A stretch of DNA of 64,000 bases, taken from Udeniomyces pyricola (lineage: Eukaryota; Basidiomycota; Tremellomycetes; Cystofilobasidiales; Mrakiaceae). This document shows positions 61,702 to 64,000 of the stretch, one piece after another; within the stretch, counting starts at the first letter, position 1; each line of letters opens with the position of its first letter. The notes beneath the pieces were generated by a model. It worked only from the letters and a program-made list of their open reading frames with translations. It did no database searches and had not been told where the DNA came from. The DNA lies in contig BCIK01000017.1 in NCBI GenBank assembly GCA_039545295.1, forward strand, positions 542,612 through 606,611, read 5' to 3'. Position numbers and translations under genes: made by a program.

Positions 61702-63112
61702 CTAACCCAACATACTCCTCTTCCTACCTCTCATCCTGACATCCTCCAATTTCCTCGCGACGTCGGTCCAAACTTTCTTTGGAAGGGCGTCGCTGTAAGC
61801 GCGAAGGATGGCTTCGAAGAGGTCAGGCGTATGCGTTGGGTGGGTAGAGGAAATGGCACGTTCGAGAACGTAGAGGTCGACGGCTCGGTCTTCGGCGTAG
61901 TTGGACGTCGTGGAGAGACCAAAGTCGATGAGGATCTGGAGTTGTGAGAAAATAATAGAAGACAAAGAAAGAGAAAGAGAGAGAGAGAGAGGAAGAAAGG
62001 GATGAGATTGGAAAGTGAAGGGATAATAAAGGAAAGAGGAGAAAAAGAAGAAAAAGAGCCTTACGAGTTCTAGTGAGGGTTCGGTAGAGGTTGGAACGGA
62101 GGAGCGAACGGGACGAAGCATCATGTTAGACGTAGTGAGATCGCCGTGGATGATGTCGGACATATGAAGGAGTGCGAGTTGTTTGCCGATGAGGGATGGA
62201 ATAGAGGCTGTGATGAAGATTGGGTCGTAAGAAATGAGGGGATCGTGGTACGGGTCATCGAAAGCGAAAGGGGAAGAACAGGAAAGTATGGAGGTTGACG
62301 TCATGAGGACCACACCAGAGTAGACATATGACAGGTTTAGTTTCCATCTTGACGAATACCATTGAGACCAATGTCCGATGAGAGAAATGGACGTTGGACC
62401 GTCAAAGGAAGACTGAATGAGATACGATACAGACCAAGATTGAGTCCATCCCAGGCTTTGACCGAATCGGGTTCATCTTGAAGATCCTCAACGTTCTCGT
62501 CTCCCGTTACATCTTGATCATCTGAATCCAACCCCATGTCCTCTTCGTCTGCGCCCAAAACTTCCCTCAAACTCCAACCACCCTCGATCCATTCCATGGC
62601 GACGATGCCGCCTTCGAGATCGACGGCCCTCACGCCAGGGACGTTGACACCCCCGCGTTTGGCCCGGACGAGGGCTCGGGCTTCGGAGATGGTCCGTTGT
62701 CGCGTGAGGAGATCGTCGAGAGTAGGGTGACGGTAGCGTTTGGGGAATCGGTGCTTGAGAAGGACGAGTGTTGGGGGATGGGTTGGGGCTGATGAAGGTG
62801 TGGGTGGGGGGCACGAGGAGGAGGAGGAGGAGGAGGAGGAAGGCAAAGGGAGGACAGAGGGGGATGAGAAAAGGGAGGAGACGTAGACTTTCTGGAGATG
62901 GATCAAGGATGTATCAGTTTGTACGGGATGAGAAGAGGAGAGGGCAAAGTGAGGCAAAGATGTGAGTAGACTGGTTGAGTGAGGATAGGAACGACGCGAC
63001 TAGGGGTGACATGTCCAGGACGCACGGCTTCGGCACCTTGTTTGATGAGGCGTGCTGTGTGTAGGAGGGAGCTGAAGGGAGAGGCCGTGTTGTTGGTGGT
63101 GGATGGGGTCAT
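61702..63112 (-). CDS. BUD32: Bud32 atypical protein kinase/ATPase of the KEOPS complex
   Basis: Bud32 supports Kae1 in making the t6A modification of tRNAs. The ATG at 63112 starts MTPSTTNNTASPFSSLLHTA. The glycine-poor P-loop IKQGAEA joins across an intron to KVYVSSLF. The invariant Lys is in LVLLKHRFPKRYRHPTLDD (family motif), and RQRTISEARALVRAKRGGV contains the alpha-C Glu. IVAMEWIEGGWSLREVL is the hinge. The catalytic loop is IHGDLTTSNMML and the metal loop ILIDFGLSTTSNYAEDRAVD. The end is RKLEDVRMRGRKRSMLG at 61702, a basic tail typical of Bud32. Two low-complexity inserts lengthen it: a Ser/Pro-rich loop after the P-loop and an acidic loop (GADEEDMGLDSDDQDVTGDE). At least three introns. 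Confidence 0.93.
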
Positions 63113-64000
63113 GGTTGGTGTGAAATGTATATGGGCCTCAAAGGGATGAGAATGAGGATGAGGATGAGGATGATGTCAAGGATGACGATGAGGAGGAAGC
63201 AAGGAAGAAAGGAAAAGAAAATGTCAAAGTGGGAAGAATGCGATTTCGATTTCGGCCTTTCCCGTCAACGTCAAGGAATTCATTCGTTTTCCCTCGACGA
63301 CCACCCCCTAGTACCTGGTTTCTGTACGACATCGTCCTGCCCCGCTCGCTTCCCCATCGAGTCAGGTCCATCGCCCTCACCTTCCCTCTACCTCCTTTCC
63401 AGTCCATCGGCTCCCTTGTCCCACACTGGCGTCGACCTTCCCTTGCTGTGCGCTCTAGCGAGCCTTTCCTCAATCGCTTCCATCGACTTTCCACACCTGG
63501 CTCTCCCTCGCTCTCTCTGTCTTCCTCCTTTCTGCCCCTTCTTTTCGATCCTCGCATATTCCGCGACCTAGACCGACTCGTCTAATTGTCATTGTCTCGA
63601 TGAATCTGGCCCGCCCTGCTGTACCCTCTCCCTTCAAGCACTTTAAGATATAACGATCCATCGCCCATCCCGTTACGTGAGTCGTCCTCTTCCTCATAAC
63701 ACCCACGCGTGCGATCCCCAAATGTGGAGCCGGACTTCAACGAGGGTTTGGGGGTTGATTATTTATCGAGATGATGGCATGGCAATACGATCAAGCCCAC
63801 GAATATTTCTGGCTGCTGAGAGATGGGCCCTGTAGAATGATAAGCTCGCCTCTCGGCCTGCGTGCACGATCGATGGGAGGGGCGAAGGGGGGGGGGGGGA
63901 GGGATGGATTCTTTGTAGCGTCGAGTTTCCGATTCTGACTTTGTCGGCTCGCTCTCGTTTGTATATGTTTGCTTTTCCCCCTTCGCTCCAAGCAAACAGG
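63113..64000. other. Right-end region without a supported gene
   Basis: This is upstream of BUD32. It contains a GAGGAT/GATGAG-rich repeat at about 63148-63195 and a G run at about 63889-63899. Two overlapping plus-strand frames (63125-63571 and 63229-63585) exist, but neither shows a known domain; see rejected items. Confidence 0.45.

Noticed and set aside
63125..63585. Two overlapping plus-strand frames near the right end (possible start at 63221, MSKWEECDFDFG)
   Set aside because: Neither shows a domain or consistent splice chain, and the translations are Pro/Ser/Leu-rich as expected from C/T-rich upstream DNA. A real short gene cannot be excluded.

Overview
The window is nuclear DNA from a fungus. 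Its genes carry many short GT-AG introns (mostly 50-150 nt, often 4-11 per gene), lie tightly packed on both strands, and encode recognisable fungal housekeeping proteins. A single reading frame chain joins spermidine synthase to saccharopine reductase (SPE3-LYS9), a fusion known from basidiomycetes such as Cryptococcus. Together with the intron density and the presence of a Polycomb EED homolog, this points to a basidiomycete yeast, most likely a tremellomycete; that placement is inference. No tRNA, rRNA, CRISPR array, transposon or virus-derived gene was recognised.

Layout, left to right: methylenetetrahydrofolate reductase (minus, running off the left edge); septin Cdc12 (minus), divergent from an aldehyde dehydrogenase (plus); an FHA-domain protein with a C-terminal membrane anchor (minus); an unknown protein (plus); PIF1 DNA helicase with a mitochondrial-type N-terminus (plus); a small proline-rich protein (minus); a 4.1-kb stretch without a recognisable gene; an acidic unknown protein (plus); an F-box-like leucine-rich protein (minus); a GPI-type GH16 glucanase-like protein (minus); nuclear cap-binding protein CBP20 (minus), divergent from an EED/ESC WD40 protein (plus); an SNG1-like DUF3533 membrane protein (minus); SPE3-LYS9 (minus), divergent from V-ATPase subunit C (plus); a secreted SGNH phospholipase B-like enzyme (plus); an unknown protein (minus); an AGGF1-like OCRE/FHA/G-patch protein (plus); a UXT-like prefoldin (plus); and the Bud32 kinase of KEOPS (minus). 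The last 0.9 kb holds no gene I can support.

The genes do not form a cluster with one pathway. They are a typical eukaryotic mix: one-carbon, lysine and polyamine metabolism; cytokinesis; genome maintenance; RNA processing; chromatin silencing; proton pumping; and cell-wall or secreted enzymes. Spliced models were built by joining frames at GT-AG sites and checking phase. For ALDH (472 aa), PIF1 (809 aa), AGGF1-like (689 aa), UXT-like (161 aa) and the acidic protein (380 aa) the exon sum is an exact multiple of three.

The most interesting items are the PRC2-type EED homolog with a long charged insert, very small exons (6, 10, 16, 19 and 21 nt) including one in CBP20 that conflicts with the GT rule, the 24-A run directly before a 3' splice site in the UXT-like gene, the tail-anchored FHA protein, and the 4.1-kb divergent intergenic region.
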